Positions 32,837 to 41,620 of a DNA stretch of 44,124 bases are shown here, one piece after another. The stretch is from DASXRU01 sp039933315 (GTDB taxonomy: Bacteria > Acidobacteriota > Blastocatellia > Pyrinomonadales > Pyrinomonadaceae), in contig JBDTOI010000014.1 in NCBI GenBank assembly GCA_039933315.1, positions 1-44,124 on the forward strand, written 5' to 3'. A program made the position numbers and the translations under genes. Within the stretch, counting starts at the first letter, position 1; every line of letters begins with the position of its first letter. Under the pieces are notes generated by a model. The model was given only the letters and a program-made list of their open reading frames with translations. It was not told the DNA's origin and did no database searches.

Positions 32837-35800
32837 TTATTGTGCCTGGTTGATTACCGTAGAGCCCTCCATTGGCTCATCGGCAAAACTCTTACCGGGA
32901 GTAGCGGCCATCGCTACCAGAGGATCGTTTGTCCAGGCGTTAATGCCCAGGGATTGCAGCGCCGCAAAAATAGCAGACCGTCTTTGCATTACTGCAGAAT
33001 CATTGATGTGACTAATATCGGCGAACGAGTCCACCGCCTGCGGCGGATTGTTAGAAGGTGGCGCCGTCTGCGAAAGCGGCAGCATGTACTGATTGCTATT
33101 AACAGTGCGATCGGCAAATAGATCGTCGATCACCATTTGCGGCGTGCAGTTTGTTATTACTGGTGCTTTGGGATACATCGTTACACCGGTTGTGCCGGTG
33201 ACGGTGGACGAATCCGCATTGATGGATGGATCAGTTGAGGATGAAGGGGTCCCCCACATGGCCGTCGGCAAACCTTTGGTGACGGCATCGATCTCCCAAT
33301 CGCTGATGTCTGCCGGCGTCTCGCCGCAGCCGGCTGGTTGAGTTGCACAATTACCGGCCGTGGCCATGCACGCCTGTACGTGTGCCGCGTCAGTTTTACT
33401 CAGCTTCAGAATGGTGACGGTCTGTTGCGACTGGTAGTTGTCTGGAGAGATGCCACCATTCACACGCTGAATGCCTACCTTATTTCCCTGGATGGTTACG
33501 TTGGTTTGTGGATCGTGGTTCTCAACCACAATCACCGAGGCCGGCAGCGCCGACCCGGTGGCAAACTTAAACTGCCCCGCTCGAACCAGCCAGAACGTCA
33601 TGCCATCCGCTTGATGAGATCTGATCAGCCCGTCGCTCACGTTGATATGTATGTACGCGGGCGTGTCCGTGGTTGCGGGTGCGGCCGACAATCCTGACGC
33701 GCGGAGCATGGGACGAGGTCCGGCCCTGTGCGTGGCTGCCACCTGCGACTGGGGCTTGGTGGGCAGCATCTGCTTGAAATCGTCCCAACCGATTTCAGTT
33801 GGCGGATTCTTGTCGCTCCCAAAACCAATCGTGAATGAAATGATGTACCAGTCTATGTGCACGGTTCCGCCCACCGGCGGTCCCCACAAATGAAAGTCGG
33901 CGCCAATCTCCACCGAGAGGGTCACATGCACGAACAGCAGGTTGAGCCGGTACGAGATCCCGACGCTGATCGAGATGTCCGCGATCAAGTAGAAAGGCTT
34001 CCAGAAGATGAGCACATCAGCTTGCGCTTTTAGCCAGGCCTTCAAGTCGCCATCAGCGAAGGTCACCTGCAGCCCGCCACCTGCCATCATTGCGGACGGA
34101 GTGAGCGCGAAGTAAGCATCGCCGACCATCGATAAGTTGTCGCTGATTTGCCAGTTGATGCCGACGCGCGGTTCCTGCGGGTAATAAGCTGGCGGCTGAA
34201 ACGCGGGATGGTAGCCACCGAGGGTGAAAACGAAATCGCCCGCATGCTCGTTGTCGCCGAACCAGGCGTAGAAAGCGAAGCCGCCGGTCAGGTGCGCATC
34301 CGGGGTGATGACATAGGAACTCGAGGCCAGCACTGCGGAGGCTTTGAACTCACCTTGTCGCGGCAGGAGTACGACCTCAATCCCCAACTCGGCATAAACA
34401 TAAGTATGGCCACTCTGTGGTTGCTTGAGAGTAGAAATGCCAAGCACTGCGATGGAAAGGTCGTTGCCGAATTCAACTATCAGCAGAGCGTTCGTCTTGA
34501 TGATTTCGAAGGTGGTGAACTGGACCCCGGCGGCCAGCCAGTACTCGCCTCGCTCGGGCGGTACCCAGGCTGACAGTTGGCTGAGGGCTTCGGCGGGAGA
34601 AGGATTTGGTCCGCCAATTTCTGCGGGATCTACCAGGCCGGCCAGCAGCGGAAAACTGTTGACCTCATCCTGATCCGGGATTCTGAGGGAGCGGTTGTAC
34701 CCGAACCCTGCCATCAATCCCGTGACATAGAAAAACGCCGGGCCTCCGATAGGCGCATTCAAGGCGCCAAAGATAAACATCGAGGTGCCGCCGTTGTTCG
34801 GCAAAGAGCAATACGAGCCGAGAGCTGCCACCGTGAGGTTCGCAGTTTTGATCAGAGCTTCGCCGTCGTATGAAATGAAATTATTCGCATCGGTGCTTTT
34901 CAGTAAACCAGCGCTGACCTCAACCGCCCCGTTGCTGAAGGTCACGTCCAGCCCCTGCAGGTCCAATTGATAATCGGAGACGCTCCCCATATTCTTCAGG
35001 TGAGCGTTGAGGGACAGTTGATCCAGATCGACTTCTAACTGGCCCAGGGCGACCTCGCCATCGAAGATTATTCCCAGCACGGGGTCATCCTGGTTGTCAC
35101 CGGTCACGTCCAGCTTGAGTCCGACTTTCTGACAATGAAATGGTCCGAAGCGGCGCTGAATGGGAAACCAGATCGTGTCGGTTTTGTTCCCCTGCGGATC
35201 AAAGATTTCCAGGAGCGGATCGTGGCCGGAAACGTAAGCGGCTTCAGCAGAAAAGCCCGGATTGACGGCGCTGGTATCTCCCTCGCTGCCAGCCGCGCCT
35301 CCATCAGGCGGCGAGCCGGAAGCCAAAATATTCTGGGCGATTACGTTGGTGCCGGCGCTCCCGCTTCTAGTGTCGGCCAGACTGGGAGCCAGGGGAAAAC
35401 CGACTTCGTCCATGCGAATAGCGAAGCCGTAGTTCCAACTATCGGAATCAAGAGAGGTGCGCAGCTCCGCGCCTTTTAGCGTATAGCCCCCGAGATTTAT
35501 TAAAGGGGCATCGCCCGCTCCACTGATGTCCAGGCCAATGCTGTCCAATCCAAAATGGCTGGCGGTCGAAAGAGTGGTTCCGTCAAACTTCAGGAAAAGA
35601 ATCTCGATGCCGGGATCAACGGGCGCGCCGGTGATGCGCTGAATCCAATTCTGATCACTGGACTCGTTGGTAAACCACTTGCCCAGCTGGATAGACACTT
35701 TTGGACCCGTGCTACCGGCCCCGGTGATCACAAAGTCGGGGACGGTCAGACGCACCCCGTATGTGTTGGTGGCTGCGTCTTTGGCTGCGTAGATACCGCC

Positions 35801-36733
35801 GTTGTAAAGCCTCATCAGTGGCTCGTCGGCCGTCACCATTGCCTCGAGCAGTTCGGTCACTAAGTTTGTCAGGAATCGCTTGAGGACTGCGGTGGGATCT
35901 TTACTGAGACTTGCGAATGTCTTCTGATCGAAACTGTACGTGATCGTGCCTGAGTCAGGATCTACCGTCTGTGTAACCAGACCGGCTGCGCTGAGCAGAT
36001 CGCCGACGGTTACGGGAGTATCTCCAATATAACCATTGAGCCAGTAATTGGCCTGCGATACGAGTGCGCCGAGCCTTCCGACAATAACATCCTCAACACT
36101 GGGTATGGGTAGCTGTGTCTTATTTCCGGTTTTGGGATCGAAGTTTTGGTAGAAAGAAAGATCAAAGGTCGTATCGAAATTGTCGCTGAAGCTCACTGTG
36201 GCCGCGGCCGACATGAGATTGAAGTCAGAATCAGTGCCGACCTGGATGGGGGTGGAACTATAGACATCAATCGCGATCTCCAGATTCTTAAACTGGGTCA
36301 GGCTACTCGCCAGAATGAACTCAGGATTCTGTCCTTCATTCAGGTAGAAGAGTGGCAGACGTCCATACATTGAAATAGTCAGCTCATCTATACACAACTG
36401 GCTGAAGAGACCGAGGCTGATCACACCCGAGGTTGATCCCGTCTGGGGCGTGACCAGACAAAGACCCGTCGGCGCGTTGTCCCAACCGGCGTAAATGTCA
36501 TACCACTGACTATCGCCGCTCAGGAGTGTGTACTCAGTTTCCCGAACGGGAGTAAAGAAGACATTAATCAGATCCAGCAACTCCTTAACCCGTCCGGGAC
36601 TTCCTTCCAGTTCGGATATGGGATGGGAAAACCAACCGGGGTTGAACGCCAGGTCATCGCCTGCTGGGGCCAGCAGACCGATCAGCAGGCCGATTTCGGC
36701 CACACCCGGATCAAGCATGTTCTTCTTAATCAT
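32837..36733 (-). CDS. DUF6603-family giant protein
   Basis: 1298 residues. The part at about 550-975 matches what I know of DUF6603, a family without a known function: MAGFGYNRSLRIPDQDE, YWLAAGVQFTTFEIIKTNAL, HLTGGFAFYAWFGDNEHAGD, GDAYFALTPSAMMAGGGLQV, and the end signature DFHLWGPPVGGTVHIDWYII. The fold is strongly beta-rich with repeated amphipathic strands, like a beta-solenoid or a lipid-transfer-like groove; that is inference. The N-terminal 500 residues are also beta-rich and unassigned. The tail (~1000-1298) is flexible and polar with several cysteines. No signal peptide. The ATG at 36733 has a weak ribosome site; a second ATG five codons on is possible. It is second in the operon, 39 nt after the protease gene. 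Confidence 0.85.
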   Translation of the reverse strand: MIKKNMLDPGVAEIGLLIGLLAPAGDDLAFNPGWFSHPISELEGSPGRVKELLDLINVFFTPVRETEYTLLSGDSQWYDIYAGWDNAPTGLCLVTPQTGSTSGVISLGLFSQLCIDELTISMYGRLPLFYLNEGQNPEFILASSLTQFKNLEIAIDVYSSTPIQVGTDSDFNLMSAAATVSFSDNFDTTFDLSFYQNFDPKTGNKTQLPIPSVEDVIVGRLGALVSQANYWLNGYIGDTPVTVGDLLSAAGLVTQTVDPDSGTITYSFDQKTFASLSKDPTAVLKRFLTNLVTELLEAMVTADEPLMRLYNGGIYAAKDAATNTYGVRLTVPDFVITGAGSTGPKVSIQLGKWFTNESSDQNWIQRITGAPVDPGIEILFLKFDGTTLSTASHFGLDSIGLDISGAGDAPLINLGGYTLKGAELRTSLDSDSWNYGFAIRMDEVGFPLAPSLADTRSGSAGTNVIAQNILASGSPPDGGAAGSEGDTSAVNPGFSAEAAYVSGHDPLLEIFDPQGNKTDTIWFPIQRRFGPFHCQKVGLKLDVTGDNQDDPVLGIIFDGEVALGQLEVDLDQLSLNAHLKNMGSVSDYQLDLQGLDVTFSNGAVEVSAGLLKSTDANNFISYDGEALIKTANLTVAALGSYCSLPNNGGTSMFIFGALNAPIGGPAFFYVTGLMAGFGYNRSLRIPDQDEVNSFPLLAGLVDPAEIGGPNPSPAEALSQLSAWVPPERGEYWLAAGVQFTTFEIIKTNALLIVEFGNDLSIAVLGISTLKQPQSGHTYVYAELGIEVVLLPRQGEFKASAVLASSSYVITPDAHLTGGFAFYAWFGDNEHAGDFVFTLGGYHPAFQPPAYYPQEPRVGINWQISDNLSMVGDAYFALTPSAMMAGGGLQVTFADGDLKAWLKAQADVLIFWKPFYLIADISISVGISYRLNLLFVHVTLSVEIGADFHLWGPPVGGTVHIDWYIISFTIGFGSDKNPPTEIGWDDFKQMLPTKPQSQVAATHRAGPRPMLRASGLSAAPATTDTPAYIHINVSDGLIRSHQADGMTFWLVRAGQFKFATGSALPASVIVVENHDPQTNVTIQGNKVGIQRVNGGISPDNYQSQQTVTILKLSKTDAAHVQACMATAGNCATQPAGCGETPADISDWEIDAVTKGLPTAMWGTPSSSTDPSINADSSTVTGTTGVTMYPKAPVITNCTPQMVIDDLFADRTVNSNQYMLPLSQTAPPSNNPPQAVDSFADISHINDSAVMQRRSAIFAALQSLGINAWTNDPLVAMAATPGKSFADEPMEGSTVINQAQ

Positions 36734-36772
36734 TGGCGAGTATCACGTGTCATCAGGATCACTCGAGCGGGA

Positions 36773-37813
36773 TCAGGCGAAGATAGTTTTCCAGTAGGGC
36801 ACAACCGAGGTAGAGACGCAGTTCTTAAAAGCCGTCGAGGGCGTTTTAGCAGCCATCAGGTCGGCGCCACAGGTTACGCCCAGGAGGTAAGCGCCGGTAT
36901 AGCTCTTATCAACAGCATAAAGAGGTCCGCCAGAGTCGCCGGGAGCCGTCGAGCTGCTTTTGGAAGCCGATAGAGCAATAACATTTGAGGTTTTGCCATA
37001 CGCGGGATCTTCACCTTCGTCAGCTTCCTGCTCATACAATTCCTTAATCTGTTTGAAATTGGGATCGGTCAAGCGGTAGTGCAGTTTTCCTTTAGTCATG
37101 TTGGTGCCGTTTTCGCAGGTAACTTTGTCCAGGGTTTGCTTCTTGATTTTCTTTGCCTCATCGAGCCACTGCTTTTCGCGAATTTCTTCCACCTCGCCAT
37201 GACCCAATTGGACAAAATAATATTTTTTGCTATCCAGGAAAGCGTCTGGAGTTTTTATCACCGCCTTGCCCTCCCGTTCCACCGCTTTCTTGATGTCATC
37301 AACGCTTTGGCCGCCGAAGACTCTATCCTTCGCGAAGGTGACGAAGGCGGCGTCAGTGGAAGTAATGACCATCAGGTCATAGAGACAATCTGCTTCCTGA
37401 CCGCACGTGCCGGCGGGCGCAGGAATGGCGATGGTCTTGATTGCGGCGGACTTGGTAGCTTCCGATTCCCAACTCAAATCCCCATTGCCATAGTAAATGC
37501 TCACTTTCCTGGCGAAGGTGTTCTGGCCGCCTGAGAGATAATTCTTCCAATCTCCCGGCGGCGTACCTGACCATAACTGCGCATTGTGCGCCGCAGTGAC
37601 AAGGTAAACCGTGGTTACATCCACTTTGAAAATGACGCCTGAGCCCGTAAAGAGCCCCTGCCTTGCCTGCCGCCCGGAACCTTTCAGCATCACTGTCGAG
37701 TTGAGGATTCTTTTGCGAATAGCTTCCGGAAACGGTGCGCCTTTCGCCGGCTTTTGGGGCAGAGACTCCACGCGAGTAGTGGCTAGAGCTTTGTTGGCAA
37801 CGGTCAACAACAT
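36773..37813 (-). CDS. Trypsin-like (S1-type) serine protease, first gene of the operon
   Basis: 346 residues from the ATG at 37813, which has GGAG six bases ahead; a TTG start 12 codons earlier lacks a ribosome site. The catalytic triad is visible: H76 in VTAAHN, D146 in LYDLMVIT and S294 in APGDSGGPL. The residue six before the serine is Ser, so specificity is more likely chymotrypsin- or elastase-like than trypsin-like. A charged lysine/glutamate-rich insertion (EEIREKQWLDEAKKIKKQTL) lies between D and S. Paired cysteines sit around 138-143. No clear signal peptide is seen, which is odd for this family. It leads the operon and may process one of the large proteins; that is inference. Confidence 0.87.
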   Translation of the reverse strand: MLLTVANKALATTRVESLPQKPAKGAPFPEAIRKRILNSTVMLKGSGRQARQGLFTGSGVIFKVDVTTVYLVTAAHNAQLWSGTPPGDWKNYLSGGQNTFARKVSIYYGNGDLSWESEATKSAAIKTIAIPAPAGTCGQEADCLYDLMVITSTDAAFVTFAKDRVFGGQSVDDIKKAVEREGKAVIKTPDAFLDSKKYYFVQLGHGEVEEIREKQWLDEAKKIKKQTLDKVTCENGTNMTKGKLHYRLTDPNFKQIKELYEQEADEGEDPAYGKTSNVIALSASKSSSTAPGDSGGPLYAVDKSYTGAYLLGVTCGADLMAAKTPSTAFKNCVSTSVVPYWKTIFA

Positions 37814-38370
37814 ACCAAACTCCGAAAATCCGATCGGGGTGATCTGCAATCGAAACGGCGCCTGCTAATTTCTTGAGCCGACGCGTGGAAGAGAAGGACA
37901 CCTTCGGGTTGCGACGCCGCTAAGTTCACGCAACCATCAATCCCACCTGATTATTTAAGGTGAGGACTGACGCGAGATTACTAAACACTGAGCACGGAAA
38001 GTGAGGCGCAAAGTAATTCATGCCCTTCTGAAAGTCAATAGAAAGGATTCCTGCAAAGCCACATAATATTGCGTCTTAGTACGAACGTTAACAGTAGCTC
38101 CCAATGACGGGAGTGACGTTAGGAAGCAGACGAGACGCTCCGGCGGTCTCGCCTGCGCGATCATAAAAATTATTGGCCTTCCGTAATAATTTTGGATCGA
38201 ATTCCAAACTCGTGCGTATAAGGGGTTGGATCCACGGATCTCCACGATATCTTAGACGCTGAAAACAAGTAGCCCACTTCGGTAGACGGCCATTCGCGTC
38301 GCGCATTCCGTGCGCGAGTTAGTGCGGATAGGCAAAACTCCAATTTGGAATTCCTGCCAGGAGGTTTACT
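37814..38370. other. Divergent control region of the giant-protein operon
   Basis: 557 bp without a supportable gene between the operon's first gene and the divergent HEXXH gene. It must hold both promoters. AT-rich patches lie at 37950-37965 and 38160-38200 (ATAAAAATTATTGG, GTAATAATTTTGG). I could not fix a -35/-10 pair. The two short open frames on the minus strand lack ribosome sites. None of the dispersed repeats occurs here. Confidence 0.5.
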
Positions 38371-39117
38371 ATGAGGCTACGCCAAATTCTAATCAGCGCA
38401 GTGTTGATGTTCCTCGCTATTAGCACAGCCCGGGCGGCTTTGACCCCGACCGATCCCGTAGACCCAAGACCCGACGCCATAACCGATAGCCGTGTGGCTG
38501 CCTATATCGACATGAATCTTCCGCTACCGGTGGCGCCCTCGCCCTTGATCGCCGAAGACAAAGTGGTGGCTTCGGCCTATTACGACACCATCAGCATTCT
38601 CAGCGCTAAGAACAACTGTAGTGATTTCTTCGGGGGGCCGGAGGCAGCAGTTGAAGTCTTCAATCAAATGATCGGGCAGGTGAAAAAAGAGTATGGCTCG
38701 GCGGGAGTTGCCATGGAAATGTCAGGATCGGTTTCCAACGTCCTGAATTTCCGGACGAAGCGGCAGTCCCGGGTGTTCAGCAAAGTGAAGCTCAATGCCA
38801 ACGGCCCGTTTTACCGGCGCCGGCCCAACGTTGAAGAGCGAGTGGGCAGTTACCAGCCCAACACCAGGGAGGCGCGGGTCTTGATTTTTCTGCATGAGAT
38901 GGGCCATGTCGTGAGAGGCGCCGACGGCAACTGGCTGTTGCCTAACGACGGAAACGATGAAGCGCTCAGCAAGCACAATTCAAATACCATCGAGAGCATC
39001 TGTGGCGATGCCATCAATGGCCTGGGCACCAGCGCTGCCGCTACCCTGCTCGCGCGCCGGGTAAAAGCTGAAGAACAGTTTTCGAAGGTTTTGAGTGCCA
39101 GCCCGCCCGAGCAGTAA
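38371..39117 (+). CDS. Secreted HEXXH (zincin-like) protein of unknown family
   Basis: 248 residues with a clear signal peptide (MRLRQILISAVLMFLAISTA, cut near ARAA) and AGGAGG seven bases before the ATG. The zinc-protease motif HEMGH is at residues 175-179 inside LIFLHEMGHVVRGADGNWLL. A third ligand could be H202 or E208 in KHNSNTIESIC. C83 and C211 could pair. I do not recognise the family; short secreted HEXXH proteins of this kind are common in Acidobacteriota. It is transcribed away from the giant-protein operon and could share its control region. Proteolysis is inferred from the motif only. Confidence 0.75.
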   Translation: MRLRQILISAVLMFLAISTARAALTPTDPVDPRPDAITDSRVAAYIDMNLPLPVAPSPLIAEDKVVASAYYDTISILSAKNNCSDFFGGPEAAVEVFNQMIGQVKKEYGSAGVAMEMSGSVSNVLNFRTKRQSRVFSKVKLNANGPFYRRRPNVEERVGSYQPNTREARVLIFLHEMGHVVRGADGNWLLPNDGNDEALSKHNSNTIESICGDAINGLGTSAAATLLARRVKAEEQFSKVLSASPPEQ

Positions 39118-39318
39118 CCGGGACGTACTGGGGCTGTGGACTTCAGAAGATCCGGAAGATTCCAGAGTTAGCTGAAAAGGAGTGAGCCAAACTCGATTTG
39201 CTAAGACTATATGCCTAAGCGGTGGTTTTGCATCGCTGGGTCAATTCCGCTGAACCAGTACCCAATTCCGCCAACCATTTGTTATTCATGCCGTCACCAA
39301 CACCCATGGCAATGAGAA

Positions 39319-39355
39319 AAGGTCGCCGGAGCTAACTTCCAGCGACCTTACCCGG
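39319..39355 (-). terminator. Intrinsic terminator on the minus strand
   Basis: On the minus strand an 8-bp stem, AAGGTCGC with GCGACCTT, is extended inside by GGA/TCC and followed by TTCTC. It lies over the stop codon of the small minus-strand frame ending at 39332 and has no other gene to serve. Confidence 0.5.
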
Positions 39356-39520
39356 AGGTGGCTCCCCGCAGTAGACATTCTCCGCAACCTGTTCGCCGCC
39401 CCAACAATCGACCTGAAGATGACCTTTGAACTCTTGCGGCAAGATAGTTATGCCCTCTACTGAGATGGTAAACTGATCTCCTCTGTTATCCCGTGTCATG
39501 TAAGAGTGGAGGTCGTTCAT
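39332..39520 (-). CDS. Possible small protein (62 aa) ending at a terminator
   Basis: The frame MNDLHSYMTRDNRGDQFTIS ... GEQVAENVYCGEPPPGK has protein-like composition with two cysteines, and its stop falls within a terminator hairpin on the same strand. Against it, no ribosome site is seen and its start overlaps that of the divergent DUF5678 gene by two bases. No family is recognised. The rest of 39118-39518 shows nothing else. Confidence 0.35.
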   Translation of the reverse strand: MNDLHSYMTRDNRGDQFTISVEGITILPQEFKGHLQVDCWGGEQVAENVYCGEPPPGKVAGS

Positions 39521-39899
39521 GGCAACACTAGAGCAAATAATCGAAGAGGCAAGGAAACTCACGGTTGAAGAGCAGCGCCGTTTGCGCGCCGCCCTCGAAA
39601 CGATTGACTCGAACGGGGAGGCGCAGCCTGTCAACCGGGAACCGTCGCCCCAGAAGGCACAATCCCTTCACGGCAGCAATGGGACCGAACAGGTCCGCCA
39701 GCGACGCATGGAGTGGTTGAAGTCTCATCGCGAAGAGCACGGCGGGCAATACGTCGCACTAGACGGTGATCAACTTCTTGCCGTTGGTCCCAATTACCGT
39801 ATCGCGAAAGAGAAAGCGCTGGCAGCCGGCAAGCCGAACGCATTTGTCACTTACTTGTCCAAGCCCGACGAAATTGCGGAGATGGGAGGTTGGGCGTGA
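39519..39899 (+). CDS. DUF5678-domain small protein
   Basis: 126 residues; GGAGG lies six bases before the ATG. The N-terminal 25 residues (TLEQIIEEARKLTVEEQRRL) form an amphipathic helix of the kind found at the start of many antitoxin-like and partner proteins. A charged linker leads to a C-terminal DUF5678 domain (GQYVALDGDQLLAVGPNYRI ... AFVTYLSKPDE). The stop overlaps the start of the next gene (GTGA), so the pair is translated together. DUF5678 proteins often sit beside small retropepsin-like genes, as here. The function is unknown; a toxin-antitoxin-like or adaptor role is only a guess. Confidence 0.82.
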   Translation: MATLEQIIEEARKLTVEEQRRLRAALETIDSNGEAQPVNREPSPQKAQSLHGSNGTEQVRQRRMEWLKSHREEHGGQYVALDGDQLLAVGPNYRIAKEKALAAGKPNAFVTYLSKPDEIAEMGGWA

Positions 39900-40303
39900 G
39901 TTTCCAACTTTCCTTCAGGGAGTTGGTTAATTATGACGCCGGTCGGCCAAGCATCACAGTTCCCATTACTCTCAGCGTGAGCCAGACGCGCGTCGACTGC
40001 GACGCAAAAATAGATACTGGCTCCTCGAATTGCATCTTCGCCCGCAACCTTGGGGAAGAATTGGGACTCGATATCGAGACCGGTCTACGGCTGCTGGTTG
40101 GTACGGTAACTGGCAACTTCGTGGCTTATCTGCACGAAGTAAATCTATCGCTCGCATCCTTTGAATTTAGCGGCCTGGTCGGCTTCGCTGAGGACAGGGA
40201 ATTTCGGCGCAATGTATTAGGCCGACGTGGCTTCGTTGAGCAAATAGTTCTTGGTCTGGTCGATTACGAAGGTAAGCTGTATCTGAGTCGCTATGACGAG
40301 TAA
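39896..40303 (+). CDS. Retropepsin-like aspartyl protease domain protein
   Basis: 135 residues from the GTG at 39896, with GGGAGG six bases ahead; a TTG two codons earlier is less likely. The catalytic motif of single-domain aspartyl proteases is at 40-43 in AKIDTGSSNCIFARNLGEEL. A hydrophobic-hydrophobic-Gly element later (EFRRNVLGRRGFVEQIVLGL) matches the second motif region. Such domains work as dimers. It has no signal peptide, so it would act in the cytosol. It is coupled to the DUF5678 gene by a 4-nt overlap. The substrate is unknown; the DUF5678 partner is an obvious candidate target or regulator. Confidence 0.82.
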   Translation: MSFQLSFRELVNYDAGRPSITVPITLSVSQTRVDCDAKIDTGSSNCIFARNLGEELGLDIETGLRLLVGTVTGNFVAYLHEVNLSLASFEFSGLVGFAEDREFRRNVLGRRGFVEQIVLGLVDYEGKLYLSRYDE

Positions 40304-40350
40304 CTCCGAACCTAGCTAGCAAGCAAGTCCCATCAGAGAACATCCTTGAG

Positions 40351-40902
40351 ATGGACCTGTCACGGTGGTATCGGCAAGAGCGCCGCGGGAGAGGTTCCGG
40401 CATTACGATCTGCGAGTGCGAGTGCATGTCCGGGGCACCGATTTCGGAACGCCACCCAGATCTGATACGTGCCTTCCTTTATGTAGCCTCATCCATTGAT
40501 GAGGCTATGCGAACGCCGTGTCTCTTGCCGGGGAAAGAGAGAGCACCTGCCGGGGCTCAAGACTCTTTGCCCCGTTTGCCGACCGCTTTGTCGGCAGAGG
40601 GCTATGATGAGTTCCGAAAGCACTTTGGCTTTCCTCGCATTACGCCACATGGAGACCCCGGGGATGGTTTTGCCTCGCCTGACTGCCTAATCTACGACTG
40701 GCGCGGTGTTAAGAGGTTAACCGACTGGAATGTGTGTGCGCAGGTAGCTGAGAACCTAATCCCACGGGTTCGAAAATGGGTAGAGGCACGCGCTGACTCT
40801 CACGAAGTCTGGCCGCGACTTTGCAAACACCTTCAATGGCTCATCTCAACATTTGAGCAGCACGATCCTGAGGCTGCTGCTCGCGTTGGGCAACTGCTTT
40901 AG
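40351..40902 (+). CDS. Hypothetical protein, 183 aa
   Basis: No family recognised. The N-terminus (MDLSRWYRQERRGRGSGITI, then CECEC) is arginine- and cysteine-rich and may be untranslated; an in-frame ATG at 40426 (MSGAPISERHPDLIRAFLYV) is an alternative. The rest is soluble, with helices rich in aromatic residues (EGYDEFRKHFGF; WPRLCKHLQWLISTFEQHD). It has no signal peptide and no strong ribosome site. It lies 47 nt after the retropepsin-like gene and could be co-transcribed with it. Confidence 0.55.
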   Translation: MDLSRWYRQERRGRGSGITICECECMSGAPISERHPDLIRAFLYVASSIDEAMRTPCLLPGKERAPAGAQDSLPRLPTALSAEGYDEFRKHFGFPRITPHGDPGDGFASPDCLIYDWRGVKRLTDWNVCAQVAENLIPRVRKWVEARADSHEVWPRLCKHLQWLISTFEQHDPEAAARVGQLL

Positions 40903-41031
40903 AGTGAAATGTCGCCGCTGCGCACATATGCGTTCTTGCCTTTCTGATGTCGTTACCGCTGCGCTGGTGGCAAGACACTTGGTTAGGGCTTAGGGTGTCT
41001 ACCACATGTTGGCCTGCTGGGAGGTTGCGCA

Positions 41032-41574
41032 ATGAGAATCGGATGTCTTGGTTGGGGTTCACTCGTATGGGACCCGCGAGATTTGCCTCTTCGCGGGGTA
41101 TGGTTTCTGGATGGTCCGTTGATCCCGATCGAGTTCTCCCATCAGTCTCAAGATGGAAGAATTACGCTCGTGATAGATCCGAGAGCCAAGCACGTGCGCG
41201 CACTTTGGGTGATCCTCTCGGTAGACGACCTTGATGCTGCGATTTCGTCGCTGGCTAGACGCGAGGGAATTTCAAACAACCTCGAAGCCAGGATTGGACG
41301 ATGGACCGGCTTTGACGATGGGGATGTCGTCACACGTGCGATAGGAACTTGGGCGCAACAGGCGGGTCTCGATGCGGTTGTCTGGACGGCGCTCTCACCA
41401 AGCTTCGATGGGAATTCAAAAAGACCCTCGAAGACGAAGTTGCTGAAGTATCTGAGCGACCTTCCTCCCGAGAAACGGAGCCGGGCTGAGACGTATATTC
41501 GAAAGGCACCTCGGCAAATCGATACTGACTACCGCCGCGCGATCGAGCTTCGGCTTGGATGGACCCCGTACTAA
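41032..41574 (+). CDS. Gamma-glutamylcyclotransferase-like protein
   Basis: 180 residues; GGGAGG seven bases before the ATG makes the start secure. MRIGCLGWGSLVWDPRDLPL carries the GWGSL variant of the GGCT-fold substrate-binding G-Y-G-S-L/N loop. LIPIEFSHQSQDGRITLVID and VRALWVILSVDDLDAAISSL follow, as in uncharacterised bacterial GGCT-like proteins. The fold normally binds the gamma-glutamyl group and releases 5-oxoproline. The catalytic glutamate of the true enzymes cannot be placed with certainty, so activity is unproven. The next gene starts about 45 nt later, possibly in the same operon. Confidence 0.68.
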   Translation: MRIGCLGWGSLVWDPRDLPLRGVWFLDGPLIPIEFSHQSQDGRITLVIDPRAKHVRALWVILSVDDLDAAISSLARREGISNNLEARIGRWTGFDDGDVVTRAIGTWAQQAGLDAVVWTALSPSFDGNSKRPSKTKLLKYLSDLPPEKRSRAETYIRKAPRQIDTDYRRAIELRLGWTPY

Positions 41575-41620
41575 AGTTGTTCGCCGCGCGCCCGCTGCCG
41601 CAATCCTGCACTCGAAGCCT

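Noticed and set aside
20461..37813. Prophage tail or contractile injection system
   Set aside because: No sheath, tube, baseplate, ATPase or lysis gene is recognisable; propeller and DUF6603 proteins are not phage hallmarks.
38018..38306. Two overlapping minus-strand frames in the divergent region
   Set aside because: No ribosome site, no domain and odd composition; they lie where promoters are needed.
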